This document shows positions 1 through 6,511 of a stretch of DNA of 8,859 nucleotides, one piece after another. The notes below the pieces were generated by a model. It made no database searches. It had not been told where the DNA came from and worked only from the letters and a program-made list of their open reading frames with translations. Position numbers and translations under genes: made by a program. Position 1 is the first letter of the stretch. Each line of letters starts with the position of its first letter. The stretch comes from a bacterium HR20 (lineage in GTDB: Bacteria; Bacteroidota; Ignavibacteria; Kapaibacteriales; NICIL-2). The stretch covers positions 1 to 8,859 of the forward strand of contig BEHW01000086.1 of the NCBI GenBank assembly GCA_002898675.1, written 5' to 3'.

Positions 1-764
1 CTGGCTACGGCGCACTGATGATGCAGCGCCGCCGCGATGAATCGCTCATCTGGGTCGGCATGGCCAAAGAAACTGCCCATCAACTTGGCACGCCAATATC
101 GAGCCTGTTCGGTTGGCTGGAGTTACTCCGCGAGCACCTGGCCAGTGGCAAGCAAAATACTGCACAGCTGGAGGCAACGCTCGACGAGTTGCAGCGCGAC
201 GTCGAACGTCTCCGCGGCATCGCAGAACGCTTCAGCGCTATTGGTTCTACTCCGCGACTATCCCGTGCAGACATCTCGTCAATCATCGAACATGCATTGG
301 CATACATGCGCCCACGGCTCCCTCGACACGGACGCACCCTCACGATCGAGTGGGAACGGCCCAAGCAGTGCTGCTTTGTGATGGCCAATGAGGAGCTGAT
401 CGCTTGGGTCTTTGAAAACCTCATCAAGAACGCAGCCGAAGCAATCGAGCAACAGCAGGGCAGGATCACCATTACCGCAACGGAAATTGCCCGGGGGAAA
501 AGGCACTTCGCCCGCGTTACGGTCACCGACACTGGCAAGGGCATGAGTCCGATGGTTCGTCGCTCTGCTTTTTCTGCTGGCTTTACTACAAAGGAACGAG
601 GATGGGGGCTGGGGCTTGCACTCGCTAAACGTATTGTCGAGCAGTACCATCGCGGACGAATCGTCATCGTGCACACTGAGCCAGGACGTGGTACAACGGT
701 TGCTGTCGAACTCCCGTGCGCGGATTCTGCCGGAGCACCGGAAGTCGGGGAGCAAACGGCATAG
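1..764 (+). CDS. Sensor histidine kinase, C-terminal part (5' end outside window)
   Basis: Only the transmitter part of a two-component sensor kinase is visible. The frame is open to the left edge (first full codon at base 3, reading G-Y-G-A-L before the Met at 18), so the sensor region and true start lie upstream; the Met at 18 is probably internal. Counting from that Met, the H-box is ETAHQLGTPISSL with the phospho-acceptor His21 (bases 78-80). A helical dimerisation segment follows (about 35-75). The HATPase_c domain has an N-box ENLIKNAAEAIE (133-144), a G1 box DTGKG (171-175), an F-box FSAGFTTKERG (185-195) and a G2 box GWGLGL (195-200), and ends in the usual GRGTTVAVELP strand. All ATP-binding boxes look intact. 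The residue after the His is Gln, not the common Glu/Asp. By family knowledge it should phosphorylate a response regulator, but none is in the window and the signal is unknown. kdsA follows after 44 bases. Confidence 0.92.
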   Translation, partial: GYGALMMQRRRDESLIWVGMAKETAHQLGTPISSLFGWLELLREHLASGKQNTAQLEATLDELQRDVERLRGIAERFSAIGSTPRLSRADISSIIEHALAYMRPRLPRHGRTLTIEWERPKQCCFVMANEELIAWVFENLIKNAAEAIEQQQGRITITATEIARGKRHFARVTVTDTGKGMSPMVRRSAFSAGFTTKERGWGLGLALAKRIVEQYHRGRIVIVHTEPGRGTTVAVELPCADSAGAPEVGEQTA

Positions 765-808
765 TATTTTGCAATGCTCCTGGTCATCAATAGTCCGCGA
801 CACTACCG

Positions 809-1630
809 ATGCACCGATTGCTCCTGATTGCTGGGCCGTGCGTAGTCGAAAACCGTTCGGTGACATTCACCGTTGCAGAGCATCTTGCCTGCCTTGCTGA
901 GCGATTCGATATCGAGCTGATCTTCAAAGCATCCTACCGCAAAGCGAACCGTACGAGTATTCGCTCATTTGTCGGTATTGACAAACCCCAAGCGCTTGCA
1001 ATCCTTGCCGAGGTTCGGGAGCAGTTCAACCTTCCCGTTCTGACCGACATTCACGAAAGCTGGGAAGCAGCCGAAGTGGCAGCCTACGTTGACGCATTGC
1101 AGATTCCGGCGTTTCTCTGCCGCCAGACGGATTTACTGCTCGCCGCGGGGCAAACAGGCAAGCTCGTCAACATCAAGAAAGGGCAGTTTGCAGCACCTGA
1201 GGATATGGCAAAGGCTGTCGAGAAAGTCCGCTCGACGGGCAACGATCGCGTTCTTGTCACAGAGCGAGGTACGACGTTCGGCTACCACGACTTGGTGGTG
1301 GATATGCGTTCGCTGGTACGGATGCGTTCAAGCGGTGCGCGTGTGATCTACGACGCGACGCACTCGCTCCAACAGCCAAGCCTTGGCGAGACTTCTGGTG
1401 GACTTCGGTCGCTCGTTCCACACTTGGCACGTGCAGCCGTTGCAGTCGGTGTTGATGGGGTCTTCTTTGAGACTCACCCCGATCCAGCCAACGCACCGAG
1501 CGATGCAGCAACACAACTTCCGCTTTCCTATGCCGAACGCTTCATCGAGCAAGTGCTTGAAATTGACGCGCTGATTCGCTCGCGGGGCTGGAACGAAGAC
1601 AACGTTGACGACCAGACTACGCAGCGATGA
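809..1630 (+). CDS. kdsA: 3-deoxy-D-manno-octulosonate 8-phosphate synthase (Kdo-8-P synthase)
   Basis: Cytoplasmic TIM-barrel enzyme that condenses phosphoenolpyruvate with arabinose 5-phosphate to give Kdo-8-phosphate, the precursor of the Kdo sugar linking lipid A to the LPS core. The 273-aa protein has the full family pattern: IAGPCVVEN (7-15), FKASYRKANRTS (39-50; the KANR motif separates KdsA from DAHP synthases), QIPAFLCRQTDL (98-109), NIKKGQF (121-127), DATHSLQQP (182-190) and ETHPDPANAPSD (221-232). Cys11, His185, Glu221 and Asp232 match the metal ligands known from the Aquifex enzyme, so this is predicted to be the metal-dependent class. The ATG at 809 is chosen because an in-frame TAG lies at 791-793 and the GPC motif then falls at the usual distance from the N-terminus; no Shine-Dalgarno sequence is visible. 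The stop overlaps the lptC start by 4 bases. Confidence 0.97.
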   Translation: MHRLLLIAGPCVVENRSVTFTVAEHLACLAERFDIELIFKASYRKANRTSIRSFVGIDKPQALAILAEVREQFNLPVLTDIHESWEAAEVAAYVDALQIPAFLCRQTDLLLAAGQTGKLVNIKKGQFAAPEDMAKAVEKVRSTGNDRVLVTERGTTFGYHDLVVDMRSLVRMRSSGARVIYDATHSLQQPSLGETSGGLRSLVPHLARAAVAVGVDGVFFETHPDPANAPSDAATQLPLSYAERFIEQVLEIDALIRSRGWNEDNVDDQTTQR

Positions 1631-2172
1631 ACCGATCGGCGCTCATGCAGTGGATACTGGCAGCATCGCTCTTGCTCGGTGGCAGTGGCTGCACTGACCA
1701 GGTACAGCCGGGGCGGGATCCGCTCCCCTATGAAGCACTCCCAAGCAACACACTCTTTGGCACGGAGATAACCTTTCACGATTCACTTGCGCTCAAAGCT
1801 CGCGTTCGCGCAGGGAGAGTGCAGTGGTATCCATCCCAACAGCAAACGTTGCTCGATAGCGGCGTCTACGTCGAGTTTTATTCACCTCGTGGAGCTCGCG
1901 CTGCGCGTCTTTGGTGCGATAGCGCCCGTGTGGACAATGCATCGAGCGACATGTGGGCATTCGGCAGTGTTCGCGTGGAGTCCGATAGTACTGGTGCTCG
2001 GCTGACGACAACGTGGCTCCAGTGGGATAACCGCAACCGTAAGCTTCGCACTAATGCGTTTGTTCGCATCGAGCGACCCGGCGAACTCGTCGAAGGTGGC
2101 CAAGGATTTGAATCCGATGAGTACCTCAAGCACTACACGATCTTTCGCGTTCGGGGCACTGTCACCCCATAG
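1627..2172 (+). CDS. lptC: LptC-like LPS-export lipoprotein
   Basis: Probable LptC, the periplasmic, inner-membrane-anchored subunit that takes LPS from the LptBFG ABC transporter and passes it to LptA. The 181-aa product begins with a signal sequence, a hydrophobic core (about 8-18) and a Cys at 22 in the context GGSGC, so it looks like a lipoprotein rather than a bitopic protein; Gly at -3 is not a classical lipobox residue. The rest is beta-rich with the LptC/DUF1239 pattern: SGVYVEFYSPRG (57-68), then a WAFGSVRVES strand, GARLTTTWLQWDNRNRKL (about 102-120) and a final GGQGFESDEYLKHYTIFRVRG (about 137-177). Translation starts at the ATG of an ATGA overlap with the kdsA stop, implying coupling. 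Family assignment rests on fold pattern and length (E. coli LptC is 191 aa), not on catalytic residues. The kdsA neighbour supports an LPS role. No lptA or lptB is visible. Confidence 0.8.
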   Translation: MNRSALMQWILAASLLLGGSGCTDQVQPGRDPLPYEALPSNTLFGTEITFHDSLALKARVRAGRVQWYPSQQQTLLDSGVYVEFYSPRGARAARLWCDSARVDNASSDMWAFGSVRVESDSTGARLTTTWLQWDNRNRKLRTNAFVRIERPGELVEGGQGFESDEYLKHYTIFRVRGTVTP

Positions 2173-2252
2173 CAGAAGGTGCACGAATGCTTACGTTGCG
2201 ACTGATCCATTCGGAAGCTTTTCGATAGACTCTGCATGGTTTGACAATCTTC

Positions 2253-2256
2253 AGGA
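2253..2256 (+). promoter_or_regulatory. Weak Shine-Dalgarno-like AGGA before tpiA
   Basis: AGGA ends 11 bases before the ATG at 2268. It is among the few ribosome-binding-like sequences near a start in this window and favours 2268 over the in-frame TTG at 2241, which would add nine residues not expected in TpiA. The spacing is on the long side. Confidence 0.4.
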
Positions 2257-2267
2257 ATAGCCATCGC

Positions 2268-3020
2268 ATGACTACACCGATCGTTGTTGGCAATTGGAAA
2301 ATGAACACGACCGCCGAGCAGGCACGGCAACTTGCAGAGCAAATCTGCTCACAGGTTACCGAGCGTGCGCTCGACACACGCACAACGGTTGTGCTCTGCC
2401 CACCATTTGTGAATCTTTCAGCAGTCGGGGAGGTGATCGGGGATCGTCCGATTGCACTCGGCGCACAGAATTGCTGGAGCGAACCCTATGGAGCATTCAC
2501 AGGGGAAATCAGCGCAGCGATGCTTCGAGCAGTGGGATGTCGCTACGTGATTGTCGGGCATAGCGAGCGTCGCACAATCTTCCGTGAGGACGACCAGCTC
2601 ATTGTCCGCAAACTCGAACGTGTGTGGGAAGAAAAGCTTGTTCCGATCCTCTGCATCGGCGAGACGCTCGCAGAACGACAACTGCACCAGACGTGGGATG
2701 TCCTCTCGCGGCAACTTGCGCTTGTCAGCGCGCATAGCAGCCGCACACGTGCCTGGATTTGCGCATACGAGCCTGTCTGGGCAATCGGGACAGGAATTGC
2801 CGCAACGGCGGAGGAAATCGAGCAGGCGCATGCGTACCTTCGATCGTTTCTCGATGCGCACGGTTGTCACCATGTCCCGTTGCTCTACGGTGGCAGCGTC
2901 ACTGAAGAAAATGCTGCCAGCATTGCCGCCATCGCGCATGTTGATGGTGTCTTAGTCGGTGGCGCATCGCTGGTGGCCGAGCGCTTTCTCCGAATCATCC
3001 AGGCGCAGGCGAATGCATAA
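2268..3020 (+). CDS. tpiA: Triosephosphate isomerase
   Basis: Cytoplasmic glycolytic/gluconeogenic enzyme interconverting dihydroxyacetone phosphate and glyceraldehyde 3-phosphate. From ATG 2268 the protein is 250 aa, the normal family length, and starts MTTPIVVGNWKMN as expected. Catalytic residues are all present: Lys11 in NWKMN (9-13), His98 in IVGHSERR (95-102), Glu168 in YEPVWAIGTG (167-176), plus the phosphate-binding GGS (208-210) and VDGVLVGGASL (225-235). In flexible loop 6 the usual Lys after GTG is Ile (GTGIAAT); this position varies in the family. An in-frame TTG at 2241 is a less likely start. The gap from lptC is 95 bases, the largest in this block. The stop overlaps the next gene by 8 bases. 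Confidence 0.97.
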   Translation: MTTPIVVGNWKMNTTAEQARQLAEQICSQVTERALDTRTTVVLCPPFVNLSAVGEVIGDRPIALGAQNCWSEPYGAFTGEISAAMLRAVGCRYVIVGHSERRTIFREDDQLIVRKLERVWEEKLVPILCIGETLAERQLHQTWDVLSRQLALVSAHSSRTRAWICAYEPVWAIGTGIAATAEEIEQAHAYLRSFLDAHGCHHVPLLYGGSVTEENAASIAAIAHVDGVLVGGASLVAERFLRIIQAQANA

Positions 3021-3597
3021 CGGCAGCACTGTCAACATCTTCACGCTCGCCAACATCATCACAGCGCTCCGTATGCTCGTTGCGCCGGTGTTCTTTTTTC
3101 TGCTCATCCAAGCAGACCAGTGGGCCTACAGTTGGGCGTTGCTGCTTTTCGTTGCAGCTGCGCTGACAGATTTCGTTGATGGCATCATGGCTCGCCGATT
3201 TGGAGAGATTTCATCGCTGGGGATGTTTCTCGATCCACTTGCCGATAAAATTCTGGTGCTCTCGGCGCTCTTTGGTTTTGTGTGGTTGGGTTTGATTCCC
3301 CTGTGGATGGTCATCATCGTAGCGATACGTGATGCATACGCAACGGTGCTTCGAGTGTGGTCGTTTTCCGAAGGTAGAGCGCTCGCTCCATCGCGCATCG
3401 CAAAATGGAAGACCTTCGCGCAAATGGGGTTTGTCAGTAGTGTGCTTGCGCTGCTGGTAGCAGCATCATCGGACAGCAGGGCAGTGTCGCAGCTTGCCAG
3501 AACCATCATCGAATCTGGTGCTCTCGCGTGGGCGATGGGTGGCGTTGTGCTGCTGACGATTGGGAGTTTGTTCGGGTACCTTTTGCGGCGTCAGTAG
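3013..3597 (+). CDS. pgsA: CDP-alcohol phosphatidyltransferase, probably phosphatidylglycerophosphate synthase
   Basis: Integral membrane enzyme of the CDP-alcohol phosphatidyltransferase family. PgsA transfers a phosphatidyl group from CDP-diacylglycerol to sn-glycerol 3-phosphate, the committed step to phosphatidylglycerol and cardiolipin. The signature D-x2-D-G-x2-A-R-x8-G-x3-D-x3-D is complete: Asp53, Asp56, Gly57, Ala60, Arg61, Gly70, Asp74 and Asp78. About five or six hydrophobic segments are seen (roughly 18-33, 39-52, 71-92, 94-106, 136-151, 170-190), and the N-terminal NIFTLANIITALRM is typical of PgsA. The 194-aa length fits. The ATG at 3013, inside the end of tpiA, is chosen because the longer frame from 2959 adds only an Arg/Ser-rich stretch shadowing tpiA. 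The family call is firm; the exact alcohol acceptor is inferred, and a cardiolipin-synthase-type relative is the main alternative. Its end overlaps the convergent tolC-like gene. Confidence 0.85.
   Translation: MHNGSTVNIFTLANIITALRMLVAPVFFFLLIQADQWAYSWALLLFVAAALTDFVDGIMARRFGEISSLGMFLDPLADKILVLSALFGFVWLGLIPLWMVIIVAIRDAYATVLRVWSFSEGRALAPSRIAKWKTFAQMGFVSSVLALLVAASSDSRAVSQLARTIIESGALAWAMGGVVLLTIGSLFGYLLRRQ
3591..3597. other. Tail-to-tail overlap of the two convergent operons
   Basis: The pgsA stop TAG (3595-3597, + strand) and the stop TGA of the outer membrane factor gene (3591-3593, - strand) overlap, leaving no intergenic space for a dedicated terminator. Inverted repeats bridge the site: CTGACG (3553-3558) with CGTCAG (3589-3594), and TGCTGAC (3551-3557) with GTCAGCA (3597-3603). 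Their loops are 30-39 bases and no T-run follows, so they do not look like an intrinsic terminator. Confidence 0.85.
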
Positions 3598-5042
3598 TCA
3601 GCAATTGCCCAGCGGTAGAATGCTTGCGCAGTTGCGTGGGCCTGGAGCGCTTCGATTTCGCGTTCTTGAGCTTCAGCCAAGAGTCGCTCTCGCAGATTGA
3701 GCCGAAGCAGATCAGATTCACCTCGCGCAAACAGTTGGCGCTCTGCTTCGACCATTCGTTCAGCAGCGATACGCTCTGCACGTGCGAGCACTGCTTGCTC
3801 GTAGGTGGCGTTGACGTTTGCTGCACCGAGGAGAACGTCGCTTTCGATCCGGCGCTGGAGCTGTTCGATGGTAGTCTCCAGTTGGGCTAGCTGTGCGCGA
3901 ATTTGTTCGCGCTGCCCTTGCGGCCGGCGGTACAGGAGAGGAATTTCCACAGCAAGGCCAGCTTTCCAGTATGTTGGCTGTTGCGAAAGCGGAGGCGACC
4001 ACGAAGGGGTATAGAGATTGACCGAAGCGTTGATCAGTGGCTTGAACTGTTCGCCGGCCAGGCGCTGCTCGACGGCGAGCTGCTCGTATTCTGCTTGGAG
4101 CTTTTGCAGTTCTGGCCGCCGTTGCCGTGCACGGACTCGGTCGAATTCAAGTTGCAGTGGATCAATAAACTCAAGCGCAGGGAAGGGTTCTGGTACCATG
4201 CTCGCAAGGCGTTCAAGCCTTTCCCATTCGATCCCCCAAAGGTTGAGCCAAAGCGCTACCGTGCTTCGTTCAAGTTGATTTCGTGCTCTTGCAAGCAATG
4301 ACCGTCTGCGCAGTACTTCCTGAAGAATTTCGATCGAGTCAATTGGTGCGCGCTCCCCACGTTGGATTTCTGTGACAACCAAGCGATAGCGATCTCGTGC
4401 AACAACGTAGAGCTGTTCAGCGACGGCATAGCGTGCACGGGCTGCTGCCCAGGCGAAATAATCACTGAGCGCCAGGTAACTGACAAGGTTTCTGCGCTCA
4501 CGGTATGCAGCATCAGCGCCCAGCAGAGCTTGCTCTGCACGGAGAATCGCTGTGCGCGTTGGATCTATTTGCACGTTCCGCATCAGTGGAAGCATCAGCC
4601 CGATGCTTGGTTCACCAGCGTCTGTTGTTGCGTAATCTTGGTTGAAAAAATCAATCGAACGCCGGTAACCGATCGTAAGCTGCTGCCCCCAGTAGAGAGG
4701 AACAGTCAGCCCCGTAACCAGATCGTTGTTCTTTATGCCACCGCTGTACTGTTTTGCGCTCATCGAGCCTGTGATGCGTGGATCGAGCAGACCCCACGCA
4801 GCCGTTTCCGCGCCACGTGCTCGTTCAACGCCGGCAGCTGCGATACGAATCTCTGGGTGCGCACGTTGGACCAGGCTCAAGTATCGGACAACCAAAAACG
4901 TATCAGCTTGCGTTGACTGCTTGATGATCACACTTGTGTCGGCAGCATTGAGGATGCCGAGAGCATCTTCGAATTGGGCATGGAGCCGACCTGAACAAGC
5001 GACAACAACCAGCAGGAACACTACGAGCATGCGTGTACTCAC
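3591..5042 (-). CDS. TolC-family outer membrane efflux/secretion channel
   Basis: Outer membrane factor (OEP/TolC fold) forming the exit duct of a tripartite exporter. The 483-aa product has an N-terminal export signal, a long alpha-helical, Gln/Glu/Arg-rich body with two internally related halves (about 45-260 and 285-480) and short barrel-like strands such as GLTVPLYWGQQLTIGYRR (about 90-107) and the NASVNLYTPSW region (about 340-350). Length and pattern match the family. The start is a GTG at 5040-5042 overlapping the stop of the membrane fusion gene in GTGA; AGGA lies three bases upstream. An ATG four codons in (5028-5030) is a possible alternative but would drop Arg4 from the signal n-region. 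The signal could be cut by signal peptidase I after A22 (LHA/Q), or at Cys16 as a lipoprotein (VVAC fits a lipobox). It is the last gene of the exporter operon. Confidence 0.93.
   Translation of the reverse strand: MSTRMLVVFLLVVVACSGRLHAQFEDALGILNAADTSVIIKQSTQADTFLVVRYLSLVQRAHPEIRIAAAGVERARGAETAAWGLLDPRITGSMSAKQYSGGIKNNDLVTGLTVPLYWGQQLTIGYRRSIDFFNQDYATTDAGEPSIGLMLPLMRNVQIDPTRTAILRAEQALLGADAAYRERRNLVSYLALSDYFAWAAARARYAVAEQLYVVARDRYRLVVTEIQRGERAPIDSIEILQEVLRRRSLLARARNQLERSTVALWLNLWGIEWERLERLASMVPEPFPALEFIDPLQLEFDRVRARQRRPELQKLQAEYEQLAVEQRLAGEQFKPLINASVNLYTPSWSPPLSQQPTYWKAGLAVEIPLLYRRPQGQREQIRAQLAQLETTIEQLQRRIESDVLLGAANVNATYEQAVLARAERIAAERMVEAERQLFARGESDLLRLNLRERLLAEAQEREIEALQAHATAQAFYRWAIADY
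3895..3912. repeat. Short perfect hairpin inside the TolC-like gene
   Basis: GCGCGAA, a four-base loop TTTG, then TTCGCGC: a perfect 7-bp stem. It lies within codons of the C-terminal helical half, is not followed by a T-run in either direction, and may be chance in Arg/Gln-rich coding sequence. Confidence 0.5.
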
Positions 5043-6511
5043 TTTTCCTGCTCTAACTGATCAACTGGCTGTTCATCTCCTTTGGGTGCCTTATTGCCGC
5101 TTCCAATAAAAGGAGTGCGTTTCGGCGGCTTGCGACGCAGAGGGGGAGGTTCTTTCAGCGATGGTGGGAAGCCGTTGAGTTGGCGCCAGATTTCATAGGC
5201 CAGTGGCACAGTATTGAGGAGCATCCAACCGCGTGCTTTGGTGCCGGGTCTGAGTACTTGCGGATTTGGCCAAGGTTCATCCGCAGTATCAGGTTTGATG
5301 ATTGCACGGAACATCCCAGCACCTTGATCGTCGTCAACTGCATCAACCACAGAAACGACTCCACCGAACGTGCCAATGTTGACCTGAGGGAAGCCGGAAA
5401 TTTGGAGCGCTGGGAATCCATCGAATTGGATACGAACTTTCTGCCCAGGATACACAAGCGGTGCATCGTTCCCTTTGATGTAAAGCTCGACAGCGAGTGA
5501 ACTGACTTCGGGCATTACAATTGCAAGCGGTTCTCCCTGAGTAACGGTTTCCCCTGGACCGAGAGAATAGAGACGGACGACGGTTCCCTCAACGGGTGAG
5601 ACTACGACAGCGTAGCGGCGCCGCATCTCAACGTTGGATTTGTCAATGAGTGCCTTTGCGATAGAAGATTCTACAGCAGAAAGTGATTCTTGTGCTTTGT
5701 TAAGCTCGCTGCGCGTTTTTTGAATTTTCGCGTTCCATTCGTTCTGCTTGAGTCGGTACTCTTGCTCAGCTTGTTCTAACTGGCTTTCTGCGGCACGCAC
5801 CTCAGCCTGCGCACGATCGTAGCGTGCCTGCGCCTGTTGGAGCATGCTCCGAGCGCTTTCGAATTCGCGCAGTGAGCGGAGACCTTGCTCGTAGAGTGCT
5901 TTACGGTCTTGGTAGCGCTGTTTGGCAATTTCCAGGTCAATGGTTTCCTGTTGCAGGAGTGCTTTTGCTGCAGCGAGCTTTTGTTGGGACTGGATAATGT
6001 ATTGCTCTGCAGACTGAAGCGCTGCAGCCTGCGCTTTGATTTCTGCGGAGAGTTGTTCATTGATGGCAGTAATTTGAGCGCGCAACTGCTTGGAGCGCTC
6101 AATGAGCCACTCTACGTGTGCACCTGTCCGTGCAACGATGTTGCTATCAAGGAATTTGGGGTCAATGTCCTGAAGCAGAGCAATGGTATCGCCAGCGAAC
6201 ACATGCTGCCCTTCCGATACATACCAGCGTACCAATCGCCCAGTGATTTGCGCATTGACGTATTGGGGACGTTCGACAGGACTGAGCGCAGTCACTCGGC
6301 CTTCGGCGAGGACAGTCTGCACCCAGGGCGTGACGAACAGTACAGCAATCATCACCAGGAGCATCACGAGGATCACCCGCAAGTAGCGACGGATCAGTGG
6401 TGGGGCTTCGATATCCTCGAGTGCGCGGATGTAGATACTCGACATCACCGAGTGCCGCTGGCGCCGCAAGCGAAAGCGTCGCCGCTGAGGTTTCGCAACA
6501 GTTTTGTTCAT
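5039..6511 (-). CDS. HlyD-type membrane fusion (periplasmic adaptor) protein
   Basis: Adaptor linking the inner membrane ABC transporter to the TolC-like channel. The 490-aa protein has a basic cytoplasmic N-terminus (Arg-rich at 10-20), one transmembrane segment (about 44-64), a first lipoyl half with GRLVRWYVSEGQHVFAGD (91-108), a long coiled-coil hairpin (about 130-300) and a second lipoyl half with VVSPVEGTVVRLYSLGPGE (303-321). A beta-barrel follows (about 335-430), then a conserved-looking WMLLNTVPLAYEIWRQLNGFPPSL region (429-452). The hairpin tip ALYEQGLRSLREFE (205-218) keeps the Leu206-x6-Ser213 spacing known for TolC docking. A Pro/Lys/Arg-rich tail (about 454-490) extends beyond this. 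The ATG at 6509-6511 is in an ATGA overlap with the ABC gene stop, and its TGA overlaps the next start. No Shine-Dalgarno sequence precedes it, so it probably depends on translational coupling. Confidence 0.95.
   Translation of the reverse strand: MNKTVAKPQRRRFRLRRQRHSVMSSIYIRALEDIEAPPLIRRYLRVILVMLLVMIAVLFVTPWVQTVLAEGRVTALSPVERPQYVNAQITGRLVRWYVSEGQHVFAGDTIALLQDIDPKFLDSNIVARTGAHVEWLIERSKQLRAQITAINEQLSAEIKAQAAALQSAEQYIIQSQQKLAAAKALLQQETIDLEIAKQRYQDRKALYEQGLRSLREFESARSMLQQAQARYDRAQAEVRAAESQLEQAEQEYRLKQNEWNAKIQKTRSELNKAQESLSAVESSIAKALIDKSNVEMRRRYAVVVSPVEGTVVRLYSLGPGETVTQGEPLAIVMPEVSSLAVELYIKGNDAPLVYPGQKVRIQFDGFPALQISGFPQVNIGTFGGVVSVVDAVDDDQGAGMFRAIIKPDTADEPWPNPQVLRPGTKARGWMLLNTVPLAYEIWRQLNGFPPSLKEPPPLRRKPPKRTPFIGSGNKAPKGDEQPVDQLEQEK

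Noticed and set aside
80..790. Long open frame on the - strand opposite the kinase (236 codons)
   Set aside because: It is antisense to a kinase with every expected motif, has no recognisable domain and is Ser/Arg-rich, as expected for a shadow frame.
279..866. Second - strand frame over the kinase/kdsA junction (195 codons)
   Set aside because: It crosses two firm + strand genes and has no family pattern.
809..1630. kdsA product as a DAHP synthase or NeuB-type synthase
   Set aside because: The KANRTS, PAFLCRQTDL and DATHSLQQP motifs are specific to Kdo-8-phosphate synthase.
2241..2267. TTG at 2241 as tpiA start, or TTGACA at 2241-2246 as a -35 promoter box
   Set aside because: TpiA proteins begin a few residues before the GNWKMN motif, which fits ATG 2268. 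For a promoter, no -10-like hexamer lies about 17 bases downstream and it would fall inside the gene start.
2959..3012. Extended N-terminus for pgsA starting at 2959
   Set aside because: The extra 18 codons (Arg/Ser/Trp-rich) lie in the tpiA coding region and do not resemble a PgsA N-terminus; ATG 3013 fits the family.
3551..3603. Inverted repeats at the convergent stops as a bidirectional terminator
   Set aside because: The stems are only 6-7 bp with 30-39 base loops, they compete with each other, and no T-run follows on either strand.
4362..4916. + strand frame of 184 codons inside the TolC-like gene
   Set aside because: Cys- and Trp-rich composition and no domain; it lies opposite a clear outer membrane factor gene.
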